DNA from: VGTK01 sp046327915 | Lineage (GTDB): Bacteria; Desulfobacterota; Binatia; UBA12015 | Assembly (NCBI GenBank): GCA_046327915.1 | Contig: JAXLXO010000013.1 | Coordinates: 62,001 to 126,000 of the forward strand | Direction: 5' to 3' | DNA length: 64,000 bases | In this document: positions 33,372 to 41,260 of the stretch, one piece after another | Layout of the letters: each line of letters begins with the position of its first letter | Numbering within the stretch: the first letter of the stretch is position 1 | Notes under the pieces: generated by a model | The model's input: only the letters and a program-made list of their open reading frames with translations | Database searches by the model: none | What the model was told of the DNA's origin: nothing | Translations under genes and position numbers: made by a program

Positions 33372-34016
33372 TCAGGCGGCCGTCGGTGCGATCGTCGCTT
33401 CCGGCGCCGGAACGGCGGACGGCAGGGGAAGGTGCGACGGGTCGGTGCCGACGAGCCCGAGTCCGACGCCGAGGACCGTGCCGAGCGCCACCGCGAACGC
33501 GAAGCCGACCAGCATCGCGATCACGCAGACGAGGACCGCGCGGTTGGTATTGACGTCGAGCGCCTGCCGGACCGCGATGACGGTGGCGACGATCGAGAGG
33601 ATCGACACCGCTGCCGCGAGCACCCAGTTGCCCGGGCCGAGCGGCAGCACGCCGAACATCATCAGGATCTTCGGCGCGGACGCGAAGCCGATGGTGCGCA
33701 TCAGCTCCGCGAAGTCGGACGTGCACTGCATCAGCCGCACGCCGATCAGCCAGATCACCGCGGTGCCGACGACCCAGCCCAGGATGCCGACCAGCGACAG
33801 CCCGAAGAGCGTGCCGATCAACGCCGGGATGGAGGGGGCCTGGATGGCACCGAGACCCTGCGCGAGGGCCGCGAGAACGACGATCCAGAAGGCCTGGCCC
33901 ATCGCCTCCTCGTCGTGCTCGACCTCCTCGTAGACGGTCGGGTCGAGGCGGATCGCCGCGACGAGGCGGTCGGGGAAGGGGCGGCGGAGCTGCGGCGGCA
34001 CGGGACACGACTGCAT
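33372..34016 (-). CDS. YIP1-family membrane protein
   Basis: A 214-residue protein with about five membrane helices. The pattern of a hydrophilic start with RLDPTVYEEVEHDEEAM and then hydrophobic segments (AFWIVVLAALAQGLGAI, LVGILGWVVGTAVIWLIGV, VLAAAVSILSIVATVIAV, AVLVCVIAMLVGFAFAVAL) is that of bacterial YIP1 proteins. Bacterial members have no established function. It starts four bases after the stop of the monooxygenase-like gene at 34021, so both are in one operon. Confidence 0.82.
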   Translation of the reverse strand: MQSCPVPPQLRRPFPDRLVAAIRLDPTVYEEVEHDEEAMGQAFWIVVLAALAQGLGAIQAPSIPALIGTLFGLSLVGILGWVVGTAVIWLIGVRLMQCTSDFAELMRTIGFASAPKILMMFGVLPLGPGNWVLAAAVSILSIVATVIAVRQALDVNTNRAVLVCVIAMLVGFAFAVALGTVLGVGLGLVGTDPSHLPLPSAVPAPEATIAPTAA

Positions 34017-34020
34017 GCGT

Positions 34021-34383
34021 TCAGCCCTTCTTGTCCGCGTGCTCGGTGGTCTGGATGACTTCGTGGATCTCGAGGACGCTCGGTCCCGCGAACATCTCGG
34101 CCGGCGGACGGTTGCCGTGCGCGACGCGGAACGACTCCGACTGCGTCCAGTCCCAGAAGGCCTTCTCGGTCTCCCAGTAGGTCTGGACCAGGTAGTAGCC
34201 CTGCTCCTCGCGCTCCTCGATGGCGCCCGTCTGGTGGTTGAAGCGGCGATTGACGGGGCGGAGGACGAGATTCTTGACGAAGCCCGGCAAGCTGTCGATC
34301 AGGTGCGCTCGCTTCTTGAAGCGGTCCTCGAACTCGGCCTCGAAGGCCTTGGTGACGGGGATGCGATTGGTGACGACGAACAC
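34021..34383 (-). CDS. Antibiotic biosynthesis monooxygenase-like (IsdG-fold) protein
   Basis: A 120-residue small ferredoxin-like-fold protein of the ABM family. It opens FVVTNRIPVTKAFEAEFEDRF and has the family-typical GYYLVQTYWETEKAFWDWTQS and RVAHG segments. In IsdG-like members a trio Asn, Trp, His binds haem: Asn6, a Trp in AFWDW and the His in VAHG are present, so haem degradation is possible. The GTG start at 34383 follows GGAGG. It forms an operon with the YIP1 gene. Confidence 0.85.
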   Translation of the reverse strand: MFVVTNRIPVTKAFEAEFEDRFKKRAHLIDSLPGFVKNLVLRPVNRRFNHQTGAIEEREEQGYYLVQTYWETEKAFWDWTQSESFRVAHGNRPPAEMFAGPSVLEIHEVIQTTEHADKKG

Positions 34384-34695
34384 TGCTGCCTCCTGCGGGT
34401 CGCTGCGATTGTCCGCCGGTCATTGAGCACGCGCAGCGCGTTTGACGCAACTTGCCGATCGTTGCCGGACGCGGCGCCCGCGTGCCGGGAACGTCGGATG
34501 CTCGGCCCGGAACCTCTCGGCACGTGGAGCGGCTCGTCGGCGCCGAACTGCCGCGCGACCCATGACTTTCTGTACGCAGGTCACCGATACGGGGTCGTCA
34601 AGGAGCTGATCGACGATCCGGTCGAGATCTCCCCGCCGCACCTCGTTGCGTCTCGACCGGCGCCACAGGATGCTGTCGGCCAAGGGAGGCGCGAA
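34384..34695. other. 312-base divergent intergenic region, no gene seen
   Basis: No convincing coding region. It lies between the divergent monooxygenase gene and the GST gene at 34696, so it holds both promoters. GGAGG before 34383 and GGGAGG before 34696 are the only clear signals; a TTGACG at 34442-34447 has no good -10 partner. Confidence 0.5.
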
Positions 34696-35343
34696 ATGTC
34701 CGAGCTCGTTCTCACCACCTACGACTGGGTCCCCGAGCTCCCGCGCGGCTTCGTCCGCGACATCCGGGTCCGCTGGGCGCTGGAGGAAGCCGGCTTGCCC
34801 TACCGCGTCGAGAGCACGCCGTTCCGCGAGCGCGCCGCCGACCATCTCGCGCACCAGCCGTTCAACCAGGTGCCCTGGCTCACCGACGGCGACCTCGTGG
34901 TCTTCGAGAGCGGTGCGATCCTCCTGCACCTCGGCGAGAAGAGCGAGGCTCTGATGCCTGCCGACCCGCGCGGGCGGTCCGACGTGATCCAGTGGGTGTT
35001 CGCCGCGCTCAATTCTGTCGAGATGGCAGCCCTGCCGTGGGCCATCCTCCAGATGTCCGGCGCGAAGGGGGACACGCCGGAGTGGAAGTTTCTCGACGGA
35101 TTCCTGAACGACTCGCGCCTGCCGTACATGGAGCGCGTGCTCGCAGGACGCGAGTGGCTCGCCGGACGCTTCTCGATCGCCGACATTCTCATGTCCGACA
35201 CGCTGCGCCTGGTTGATCGGTTCGACGGGCTGGCGAAGAATCCCGCCTGTCGTGCATATGTCGGGCGTGCCGTCCGGCGGCCGGCCTTCGTGAAGGCGCA
35301 CGCCGACCAGATGGCGCATTTCGCGGCGGCCGACCGAAGCTGA
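34696..35343 (+). CDS. Glutathione S-transferase family protein
   Basis: A 215-residue GST. The N-terminal thioredoxin-like domain runs from LVLTTYDWVPELPRGF, with DIRVRWALEEAGLPYRV and the glutathione-site FNQVPWLTDGDLVVFESGAI, and the helical domain follows with REWLAGRFSIADILMSDTLR. There is no cysteine in the active-site region, and Ser or Tyr would have to serve. ATG 34696 follows AAGGGAGG. The cupin gene lies 52 bases downstream, so both may be part of one stress-related unit. Confidence 0.88.
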   Translation: MSELVLTTYDWVPELPRGFVRDIRVRWALEEAGLPYRVESTPFRERAADHLAHQPFNQVPWLTDGDLVVFESGAILLHLGEKSEALMPADPRGRSDVIQWVFAALNSVEMAALPWAILQMSGAKGDTPEWKFLDGFLNDSRLPYMERVLAGREWLAGRFSIADILMSDTLRLVDRFDGLAKNPACRAYVGRAVRRPAFVKAHADQMAHFAAADRS

Positions 35344-35395
35344 GCGGCGACGCTGGCCGATCGGTGGTCCGCCCGGGCAGACGACGGAGAGTGTC

Positions 35396-35944
35396 ATGGC
35401 GGAAGAGGTTCTCGAGAATCCCGTCACCGGCGAGCGCCTGCAGATCCTGGAGTCGACCCCCGAGCGGTTCAAGGTCAAGTATTCGCTCGCGCCGCACGGC
35501 GAGATCCCCGGTGCCCACTTTCATCCGGGAAAGGAGCAGCAGGTGACGGTGCTCTCGGGTGAGATGCACCTGCTGATCGCCGGCGGGCACCGCGTGGTTC
35601 GTGCAGGCGAGTCGGCGCTGGTTCCGCTCGGCGCGCACCACTTCCAGTGGAATCCGTGCGAAGCAGAGGTCGTCGCGATCGAGGAGGTCTTCCCGGCCGG
35701 GCGGCTGCATGAGTTCTTTTCCGTTCTGTTCCGCCTCGCGCGCGACGGCAGGACCGATGCGCGCGGGCTTCCCCCACCTCTCCTCGCGTCGGTCCTGTTC
35801 GCGGAGTTCCGCGACACGATCCGTCAAGCATCCTTCGGCGCACGGCTCACCCTCGACGCGCTGGTGCCCCTTGCCACGGTGCTGGGATATCGCCGGCTGC
35901 TGGAGCGCTACCTGGGCTCGCCGGTCGGTACTTCGAGCGCCTGA
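35396..35944 (+). CDS. Cupin-domain protein
   Basis: A 182-residue protein with a cupin barrel in the first 105 residues: GAHFHPGKEQQVTVLSGEM gives the two metal-binding histidines and the glutamate of motif 1, and LVPLGAHHFQWNP gives motif 2. The remaining 75 residues are helical. A metal ion is likely bound, but the activity is unknown. ATG 35396 follows GGAGA. It lies after the GST gene and convergent to the sigma-factor gene. Confidence 0.85.
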   Translation: MAEEVLENPVTGERLQILESTPERFKVKYSLAPHGEIPGAHFHPGKEQQVTVLSGEMHLLIAGGHRVVRAGESALVPLGAHHFQWNPCEAEVVAIEEVFPAGRLHEFFSVLFRLARDGRTDARGLPPPLLASVLFAEFRDTIRQASFGARLTLDALVPLATVLGYRRLLERYLGSPVGTSSA

Positions 35945-35973
35945 CGAACGACGCGCGGCGCCGCGCGATTGCG

Positions 35974-36879
35974 TCAGGGCGCTGCGATCTCCAATGCGCG
36001 TAGCCGGGCGGGATCCGCGAGCACCTCGATCCGCGCGACCTTGTCACCAGCGATCGTGAAGCGCATCACGCGCGCGAGCCTCCCGCCCGGCGCAACGACC
36101 AGGCCGACGGTGCCGTCGATCATCGCCAGCTGCACGCCGACCTGGGCACGCGACATCTGCACGAAGCGTCCGATCCACGCGCTCGCGCCGCGCACCACGC
36201 GGTCCTTCCCGACCTCGTCGGGCGGCGCCTCGATCCGCGCCGCCGCCTCGATCCGGATCTCGGCGTCCGGCTCCAGCACCGCCAGCAGCCCCTCGATGTC
36301 GCCGGCGCGCGTTGCGCGCAGGAAGGCCTCGACCACCGCGCGCTGACGCTCGCGTCCGGCGTCCGACGGCGGCGGCGCGCCGCGCACGCGGCGCCTCGCG
36401 CGGTGCGCGAGCTGGCGCGCGGCCTCCGTCGTCCGTCCGACGACCGGACCGATCTCCTCGAACGGCACGCCGAAGAGATCGTGCAGGACGAACGCGAGAC
36501 GCTCCGCCGGCGCGAGCGTGTCGAGCACCACGAGCAGCGCGACGCCGACCGACTCCGCGAGCACGGCCTCCTGCTCGGGGTCGGCCGCGGTCGCACGGTC
36601 GTCCTGCCCGCCCCCGGACTCGACGGCGCGTGCGTCCAGCGCGTCCTCGCGACGCGACTTTCGCGCGCGCAGCATGTCGAGGCACACGCGTGCGACGACC
36701 GTCGTGAGCCAGCCGGCGAGGTTGTCGACGCCGGACGCATCGGTGCGCTCGAGGCGCAGCCACGCCTCCTGCACCGCGTCCTCGGCTTCGCTCAGCGATC
36801 CGAGCATGCGGTACGCGACGCCGCGCAGCCGCGGCCGGTTCTGCTCGAACTGTTCGGTCAGCCCGCCGTGCTCCGTCAT
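35974..36879 (-). CDS. ECF sigma factor with SnoaL-like C-terminal domain (ECF41/SigJ type)
   Basis: A 301-residue sigma factor. Region 2 covers residues 10-80 (RPRLRGVAYRMLGSLSEAEDAVQEAWLRL), region 4 lies near 115-165 (LAPAERLAFVLHDLFGVPFEEIGPVVGRT), and a SnoaL-like domain fills residues 180-300 (VVEAFLRATRAGDIEGLLAVLEPDAEI). This is the ECF41 architecture, in which the fused domain replaces an anti-sigma factor and controls activity. ATG 36879 is clear. A divergent pair of promoters at 36903-36964 matches the ECF41 recognition sequence, indicating autoregulation and control of the DUF6223-like gene at 36977. The usual carboxymuconolactone-decarboxylase partner gene is absent here. Confidence 0.93.
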   Translation of the reverse strand: MTEHGGLTEQFEQNRPRLRGVAYRMLGSLSEAEDAVQEAWLRLERTDASGVDNLAGWLTTVVARVCLDMLRARKSRREDALDARAVESGGGQDDRATAADPEQEAVLAESVGVALLVVLDTLAPAERLAFVLHDLFGVPFEEIGPVVGRTTEAARQLAHRARRRVRGAPPPSDAGRERQRAVVEAFLRATRAGDIEGLLAVLEPDAEIRIEAAARIEAPPDEVGKDRVVRGASAWIGRFVQMSRAQVGVQLAMIDGTVGLVVAPGGRLARVMRFTIAGDKVARIEVLADPARLRALEIAAP

Positions 36880-36902
36880 TCCCGATTCTCGTTCGCGTTT
36901 CC

Positions 36903-36929
36903 GGTCACGTTCCCGCGGTTCGCTACGTC
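36903..36929 (+). promoter_or_regulatory. ECF41-type promoter for the DUF6223-like gene
   Basis: GGTCACG (36903-36909) and CGTC (36926-36929) are 16 bases apart, close to the TGTCACA-N16-CGTC type reported for ECF41 sigma factors. It reads towards the gene at 36977. Confidence 0.6.
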
Positions 36930-36937
36930 ATGCGGAT

Positions 36938-36964
36938 GACGAGTCCCGCCGCTCCGGCGTGACG
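36938..36964 (-). promoter_or_regulatory. ECF41-type promoter for the sigma gene (autoregulation)
   Basis: On the minus strand CGTCACG (plus 36958-36964) and CGTC (plus 36938-36941) are also 16 bases apart. The two -10 boxes meet back to back as CGTCATGCGGATGACG (36926-36941), an inverted repeat. Confidence 0.6.
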
Positions 36965-36976
36965 AGGAGGACGCTC

Positions 36977-37468
36977 ATGCAGCTTCGGACTTCCGATCTC
37001 GGCAGGAACCCGTGCCCGCGGATTGTCGCCGCGCGGACGAACTTCACGGCGCGCCACCGCTCAATCAACAGGGTGACGCGCGTCGTGATTACCGTTGGCA
37101 CGATGGTCGGCGGACTCGTGCTCGCAGCGCCCGCGGCGGCGCAGGGCGTCGTCGGCACCGTGCCCGGACGCGTCGGCGGCAGCACGTCCGCGCTGGTGGC
37201 GCTCGTCGGCGTTGTCGCCGGCACGCTCGCGCTGCGACGCTCCGCTCGCGTGCCCGATCCCGCGAATGGCCGCGACGGCGCGATCGTCGCGTTGGTGCTT
37301 GGGGTCGTCGGGCTGTTCCTCGCAGCGGTGCACCTCGCGACTTCGACCGGAGGCATCGGCAGCGGCTCCGGCAAGGCGGGGGCCGTCGTCGCCGCAGTGC
37401 TGGGGGTGATCGGCGTCGTGCTCGGCCGGACAGCGCTCGCCCGCTCGGGCCGCGCGGCAGCGGAATAG
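36977..37468 (+). CDS. Membrane protein resembling DUF6223
   Basis: A 163-residue protein with a hydrophobic helix or signal near residues 33-55 (VITVGTMVGGLVLAAPAAAQ) and three further membrane segments (TSALVALVGVVAGTLAL, AIVALVLGVVGLFLAAVHL, VVAAVLGVIGVVLGRTAL). Two repeats of the L-A-L-x-R-S type end each half. The pattern resembles the actinobacterial DUF6223 family, of unknown function. ATG 36977 follows GAGGAGG. It is transcribed from the ECF41-like promoter and is therefore the probable target of the divergent sigma factor. Confidence 0.65.
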   Translation: MQLRTSDLGRNPCPRIVAARTNFTARHRSINRVTRVVITVGTMVGGLVLAAPAAAQGVVGTVPGRVGGSTSALVALVGVVAGTLALRRSARVPDPANGRDGAIVALVLGVVGLFLAAVHLATSTGGIGSGSGKAGAVVAAVLGVIGVVLGRTALARSGRAAAE

Positions 37469-37478
37469 GGGCCAGGCG

Positions 37479-37856
37479 ATGCCGACCGTCGGCGTGCGCT
37501 ACATCATCGACGACGTCCCCGCCGCCGTCGCATTCTACACCAGCCACCTCGGCTTCACGCTCGAGCTCGACGCGTCGCCGGCCTTCGCCGCGGTGTCGCG
37601 CGACGGCGTGCGGCTGCTGCTGAGCGGTGACGGCAGCTCGGGCAAGCGCCCGCTTCGGGACGGGCGGCGTCAAGTACCCGGGGGGTTCAACCGGATCCAC
37701 CTCGAGGTCGCGGATCTGGAGTCGGAGGTCGTGCGGCTGCGTACGGCGGGCGTGCGGTTTCGCACGGACGAGATCGTGAAGGGGCCGGGCGGGGCGCAGA
37801 TCGTGATCGAGGATCCGTCGGGGAATCCGGTTGAGCTGTTTCAGCCGCAGCGTTGA
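37479..37856 (+). CDS. Glyoxalase/VOC-superfamily protein
   Basis: A 125-residue VOC protein with two beta-alpha-beta-beta-beta units: VGVRYIIDDVPAAVAFYTSH at the start and the second unit from FNRIHLEVADLESEVVRL to IVIEDPSGNPVELFQP. A histidine in the second unit and the closing Glu are typical metal ligands, but the first ligand position is not clear. ATG 37479 is ten bases after the DUF6223-like stop, so it may share that ECF-controlled transcript. Substrate unknown. Confidence 0.88.
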   Translation: MPTVGVRYIIDDVPAAVAFYTSHLGFTLELDASPAFAAVSRDGVRLLLSGDGSSGKRPLRDGRRQVPGGFNRIHLEVADLESEVVRLRTAGVRFRTDEIVKGPGGAQIVIEDPSGNPVELFQPQR

Positions 37857-38129
37857 ACGTCCGGACCCTCAGGCTCGGGGGAACCTTCCGTGGATGCCGT
37901 TCGAAGAGATACGCCACCGTACCACGCCTCGGTCTCGGGTCCGATCCCACCCTTGAGGCGGATCCGTTGCCGGGGGCAACCCGTGGCGTGCATTCCATGT
38001 ACTCCGAGCGATACCTTCTGCTTGGGATGTCGAGCAGCCAGCGTCTTCTGGTAGTGGCTCATGCCGAAAGACCGCCTCGAACACGGCTCGTTTCGGCACG
38101 GCTGGCGACCGCGAGGGAGCGGCGGACCT
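37857..38129. other. 273-base gap before an antitoxin-like gene
   Basis: I see no gene with a recognisable product. The region has lower codon order than its neighbours and could hold the remains of a partner gene of the small protein at 38130. A 73-residue minus-strand frame ends in the preceding gene but has no family features. Confidence 0.4.
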
Positions 38130-38408
38130 ATGAAGAAACAACCCGGGAAAGGCGCACTCGCCGCCGATCGTGACACCATGCGCGCGGAGTACGAGTTTTC
38201 GGACGCAACGCGGGGCGCGACGGTGGCGCGATACCGGGAGGGCGCGAACATCGTCGCGATCGATCCGGATGTGATGGCCGTCTTTCCGGACGCCGCCTCG
38301 ATCAACGACGCGCTGCGCGCACTCGCGCCGATGCTGCGAGCCCGTCGGGCGCCTGCCGCGACCGACAAACCGATGCAGCGCACTGCGGGCCGGGCCGGGC
38401 GCCGTTGA
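38130..38408 (+). CDS. Small conserved protein, antitoxin-like
   Basis: A 92-residue protein with the pattern MRAEYEFSDATRGATVARYR then NIVAIDPDVMAVFPDAASIN. I recognise this as a widespread small family in cyanobacteria and soil bacteria that is often found beside a toxin-like gene, but no function is proved. ATG 38130 gives a basic leader of about 15 residues before the conserved part; a later ATG at 38178 would start directly at MRAEYEF. The tail KPMQRTAGRAGRR looks non-conserved. No toxin gene is evident in the preceding gap. Confidence 0.6.
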   Translation: MKKQPGKGALAADRDTMRAEYEFSDATRGATVARYREGANIVAIDPDVMAVFPDAASINDALRALAPMLRARRAPAATDKPMQRTAGRAGRR

Positions 38409-38454
38409 TCAGCATCGTCTGATTGGCGCGAAGAGGCGCATCGAGACGTCAAGC

Positions 38455-39084
38455 ATGATCACCCTCGGTGACATCGAGCTTCGCGGGCGCGACACGACGC
38501 TCCGGGCGCTCGCGCGCGGCGACGCCGCGGCGCTCGCGGCCGCCGCGTCCGGGTCGCGCGAGCATTACCGCTTCAATCCGGTCCCGAACGGACTCGACGA
38601 GGCCACCGCGTACGTCGAGCGCGCGCTCGCGCAGAGGGCCGCCGGCCAGCGCCATCCGTTCGCGATCGAGTGTCGCGGCCGCGTCGTCGGCACGACCAGC
38701 TACTCGGAGTTCCAGCCGTGGCAGTGGCCGCCGGGATCCGGCCGCACGGCGCGCGACTGCCCCGACTCCGTCGAGATCGGCTACACGTGGCTCGCGGCCT
38801 CGGCGCAGCGGACGTCGTGCAACACCGAGGCGAAGCTGCTGCTGCTCACGCACGCGTTCGAGACGTGGAGCGTCCACAGCGTGAGCTTCCGCACCGACGA
38901 GCGGAACCTGCGCTCGCGCGCCGCGATCGAGCGCCTCGGCGCCGTGTTCGAGGGCATCCGCCGCGCGCACATGCCGGGCGCGGACGGCACGGTCCGCAGC
39001 TCCGCCTTCTACTCGATCGTCGCGGCGGAGTGGCCGGCGGTAAAGGAACGTCTGTCGAGGCGCTTGAGTCGGGATCCGAACTGA
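38455..39084 (+). CDS. GNAT-family N-acetyltransferase (RimJ/RimL-like)
   Basis: A 209-residue acetyltransferase. It begins IELRGRDTTLRALARGDAAAL as RimJ/RimL-type enzymes do, and has the core strand GRVVGTTSYSEFQ, the SVEIGYTWLAASAQRTSCNTEAK segment that replaces the usual Q-x-x-G-x-G/A acetyl-CoA loop, and the NLRSRAAIERLGAVFEGIRR helix that ends the fold. ATG 38455 fits. The substrate could be an alpha-amino group or a small molecule. Confidence 0.88.
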   Translation: MITLGDIELRGRDTTLRALARGDAAALAAAASGSREHYRFNPVPNGLDEATAYVERALAQRAAGQRHPFAIECRGRVVGTTSYSEFQPWQWPPGSGRTARDCPDSVEIGYTWLAASAQRTSCNTEAKLLLLTHAFETWSVHSVSFRTDERNLRSRAAIERLGAVFEGIRRAHMPGADGTVRSSAFYSIVAAEWPAVKERLSRRLSRDPN

Positions 39085-39132
39085 GGCCAATTCCGTGTTC
39101 CGCAGCACGCGCTCTCCCGGAGACACGACTCG

Positions 39133-39858
39133 ATGCCGTTCCGTATTGCCACCTGGAATCTCGAACGCGCCACCGGTGCGCCAAGGCGTGCGGACGCGCA
39201 GCATCGGATGGCGGAGATGGATGCCGACGTCTGGGTGCTCACCGAGTCACGCCGGGACCTGAGTCCGGGCACCGACTACCGCCTCGTCGCCGAGTCGGCC
39301 CCACGAGACGACGCGGACGCCGACGAGCGATGGGTCACGATCTGGACGCGCGTCGAAGGGGGATCGCCGCGCGCCACGCGCGACGACCAGTTTACCGCCT
39401 GTGCAAGCATCGGCGGCCTGCTGAACGTCTACGGAACCGTCCTCCCGTGGCGCGGCAGCACGTGGCGTGGACATCCGTCGGCCAACGCGGAGGCCTACAT
39501 CGCGGCCTTGTCGGTGCAGCACGAGGATTGGCGCGAGCTGCGTGACGAACCCGCGGAGCTCTGCGTGGCCGGCGACTTCAATCAGGATCTGAGCGTTCGC
39601 TCGTACTACTGGTCGCTGAAGGCACGCGCGTATCTCGAGTTCGCCTTGCGCGAGTGTGACCTCGTTGCGGCGACGGCGGCACCGAACGATCCCGTGTGGC
39701 AGCTCACCGGCGGTGAAGCGGCGTGCATCGACCACGTCTGTCTGTCCGCGGGCCTGCTGCGACGTCTCTCCGGAGCGCCGATCGCGTGGCGGCCGGAGCG
39801 TGACGGACGGAACATCAGCGATCACCCGGGCGTCGCGGTGACCCTGACGGAGGCTTGA
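39133..39858 (+). CDS. Endonuclease/exonuclease/phosphatase (EEP) family protein
   Basis: A 241-residue EEP-fold metal-dependent hydrolase. Active-site blocks are visible in order: ATWNLER (Asn and Glu), VAGDFNQD (Asp and Asn), ACIDHVCLS (Asp and His) and ISDHPGVAV (final Asp and His). The family includes DNases, AP endonucleases and phospholipid phosphatases; there is no signal peptide, so it acts in the cytoplasm. ATG 39133 is the only sensible start. It is followed ten bases later by a VOC gene. Confidence 0.88.
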   Translation: MPFRIATWNLERATGAPRRADAQHRMAEMDADVWVLTESRRDLSPGTDYRLVAESAPRDDADADERWVTIWTRVEGGSPRATRDDQFTACASIGGLLNVYGTVLPWRGSTWRGHPSANAEAYIAALSVQHEDWRELRDEPAELCVAGDFNQDLSVRSYYWSLKARAYLEFALRECDLVAATAAPNDPVWQLTGGEAACIDHVCLSAGLLRRLSGAPIAWRPERDGRNISDHPGVAVTLTEA

Positions 39859-39868
39859 AGCACCACCC

Positions 39869-40255
39869 ATGCAGATCGCGACCTTCCTGATGTTCACCGG
39901 CGAGGCCGAAGCGGCGATGAAGCGCTACGTCTCGCTCCTCCCCGACTCCGCGATCGAGTCCATCGAGCGCTGGGCGCCGGGCGAAGGGCCCGAGGGCAAG
40001 GTCAAGCGCTCTTCGGTCCGCATCGCGGGCACGCGCTGCATGTTCTTCGACAGTCCGGTGACGCACGCATTCGGCTTCACGCCCGCGATCTCGTTCTTCG
40101 TCGACTGCGACTCGAAGGAGCAGCTGCGGTCGATCGCCGCCGCGCTCTCGACGGGCGGCAGCTTCCTCATGCCGGAAGGCAGCTACGGCTTCAGCCAGTG
40201 GTTCTGCTGGCTGGTGGACCAGTGGGGCGTCTCGTGGCAGCTCAATCTCCCGTGA
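39869..40255 (+). CDS. PhnB-like VOC protein
   Basis: A 128-residue member of the PhnB (3-demethylubiquinone-9 methyltransferase-like) branch of the VOC superfamily: FLMFTGEAEAAMKRYVSLLP at the start, ISFFVDCDSKEQLRSIAAAL in the middle and GFSQWFCWLVDQWGVSWQLN at the end. Members of this branch are common in soil bacteria and lack a known activity. Its stop overlaps the GTG of the next gene by four bases. Confidence 0.88.
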   Translation: MQIATFLMFTGEAEAAMKRYVSLLPDSAIESIERWAPGEGPEGKVKRSSVRIAGTRCMFFDSPVTHAFGFTPAISFFVDCDSKEQLRSIAAALSTGGSFLMPEGSYGFSQWFCWLVDQWGVSWQLNLP

Positions 40256-40665
40256 AGAAGTCCGCAACGAAGCCCGGCGAAGCGTCGCGCCTCATCGACG
40301 GCCGGATCGCCGAGCTCGGCGACTGGCGCGGCGCCACGCTCGGCCGCGTCCGTGCGATCGTCAAGCAGGCGGACCCGCGCGTCGTCGAGGAGTGGAAGTG
40401 GCGCGGCGTGCCGGTGTGGTCGCACGATGGCATCCTCTGCACGGGCGAGACCTACAAGAGCGTCGTCAAGCTGACCTTCGCGAAGGGCGCCTCGCTGAAG
40501 GACCCGGCGAAGCTCTTCAACTCGAGCCTCGAGGGCAACACGCGCCGCGCGATCGACATCCGCGAGGGCGAGAAGATCGACGAGAAGGCGCTGAAGGCGC
40601 TGATCCGGGAAGCGGTGGCGCTGAACGCGTCGAAGACGAAGAAGCCGTCCGCAGGGCGGACGTGA
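40252..40665 (+). CDS. DUF1801 domain protein
   Basis: A 137-residue protein with the DUF1801 (YdhG-like) fold: RVRAIVKQADPRVVEEWKWR, the conserved G-V-P-V-W segment, and VVKLTFAKGASLKDPAKLF. Its C-terminus is a lysine-rich helix. GTG 40252 overlaps the preceding stop (GTGA), so it is co-translated with the VOC gene; such gene pairs are common. The function of DUF1801 is not known. Confidence 0.88.
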   Translation: MKKSATKPGEASRLIDGRIAELGDWRGATLGRVRAIVKQADPRVVEEWKWRGVPVWSHDGILCTGETYKSVVKLTFAKGASLKDPAKLFNSSLEGNTRRAIDIREGEKIDEKALKALIREAVALNASKTKKPSAGRT

Positions 40666-40668
40666 GCC

Positions 40669-41244
40669 ATGGCAGATCGCGACGCATCGCGGACGGTTCA
40701 CGCCCTGAGCGGGAGGATTCGTGCGATGCCGGTCTCGCTGGAGCCCTTCGACGCGGCGCACCTCCCGCGGCTCGGGAGCTGGCTGCGCGCGCCTCACGTC
40801 GCGCCCTGGTATCCGCACCCGGCGGACGACCTCGAGCGTGCCGCGACGCCGCCGCCGGGTGCCGGTCACTGGCTGATCGCAACCGCCCGCGGACCGGTCG
40901 GGTACCTGCGTTGGGTGCACGTCGATCGGGCCACGCTCGATGCGCTCGGCCTCGGCGAGGTACCGGCAAACTCGGTCGACATGGACATCCTGCTCGGTGA
41001 ACCCGATGCTCTGGGCAGAGGGTACGGTCCGGAGGCACTGCAGCTCGCGGCGCTGACCTTCCTCGCCGACGAGACCGTCGCCCAGCTGGGGCTGACGACC
41101 TCGGTCCGCAACACGAACGCGCACCGCGCCTTCGTCAAGGCCGGATTCGGGATCGTCCGACAGTACCGGCCGCCCGGCCTGGAGCTGTGCCATCTGATGA
41201 TTCGCGATCTCGCGGCGGAGCGCGCACGATCGCGCCGGCGATGA
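40669..41244 (+). CDS. GNAT acetyltransferase resembling aminoglycoside 6'-N-acetyltransferase
   Basis: A 191-residue GNAT enzyme. The block NSVDMDILLGEPDALGRGYG, with the acetyl-CoA-binding G-R-G-Y-G, followed by LTTSVRNTNAHRAFVKAGF, matches the AAC(6')-I pattern, and the N-terminal HVAPWYPHPADD corresponds to the W-W region of those enzymes. ATG 40669 is used; ATG 40727 (MPVSLEPFDA) begins at the conserved domain and may be the true start. It could acetylate aminoglycosides or another amine; resistance activity is not shown by sequence alone. Confidence 0.85.
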   Translation: MADRDASRTVHALSGRIRAMPVSLEPFDAAHLPRLGSWLRAPHVAPWYPHPADDLERAATPPPGAGHWLIATARGPVGYLRWVHVDRATLDALGLGEVPANSVDMDILLGEPDALGRGYGPEALQLAALTFLADETVAQLGLTTSVRNTNAHRAFVKAGFGIVRQYRPPGLELCHLMIRDLAAERARSRRR

Positions 41245-41260
41245 CGAACCGGAATCCGGG

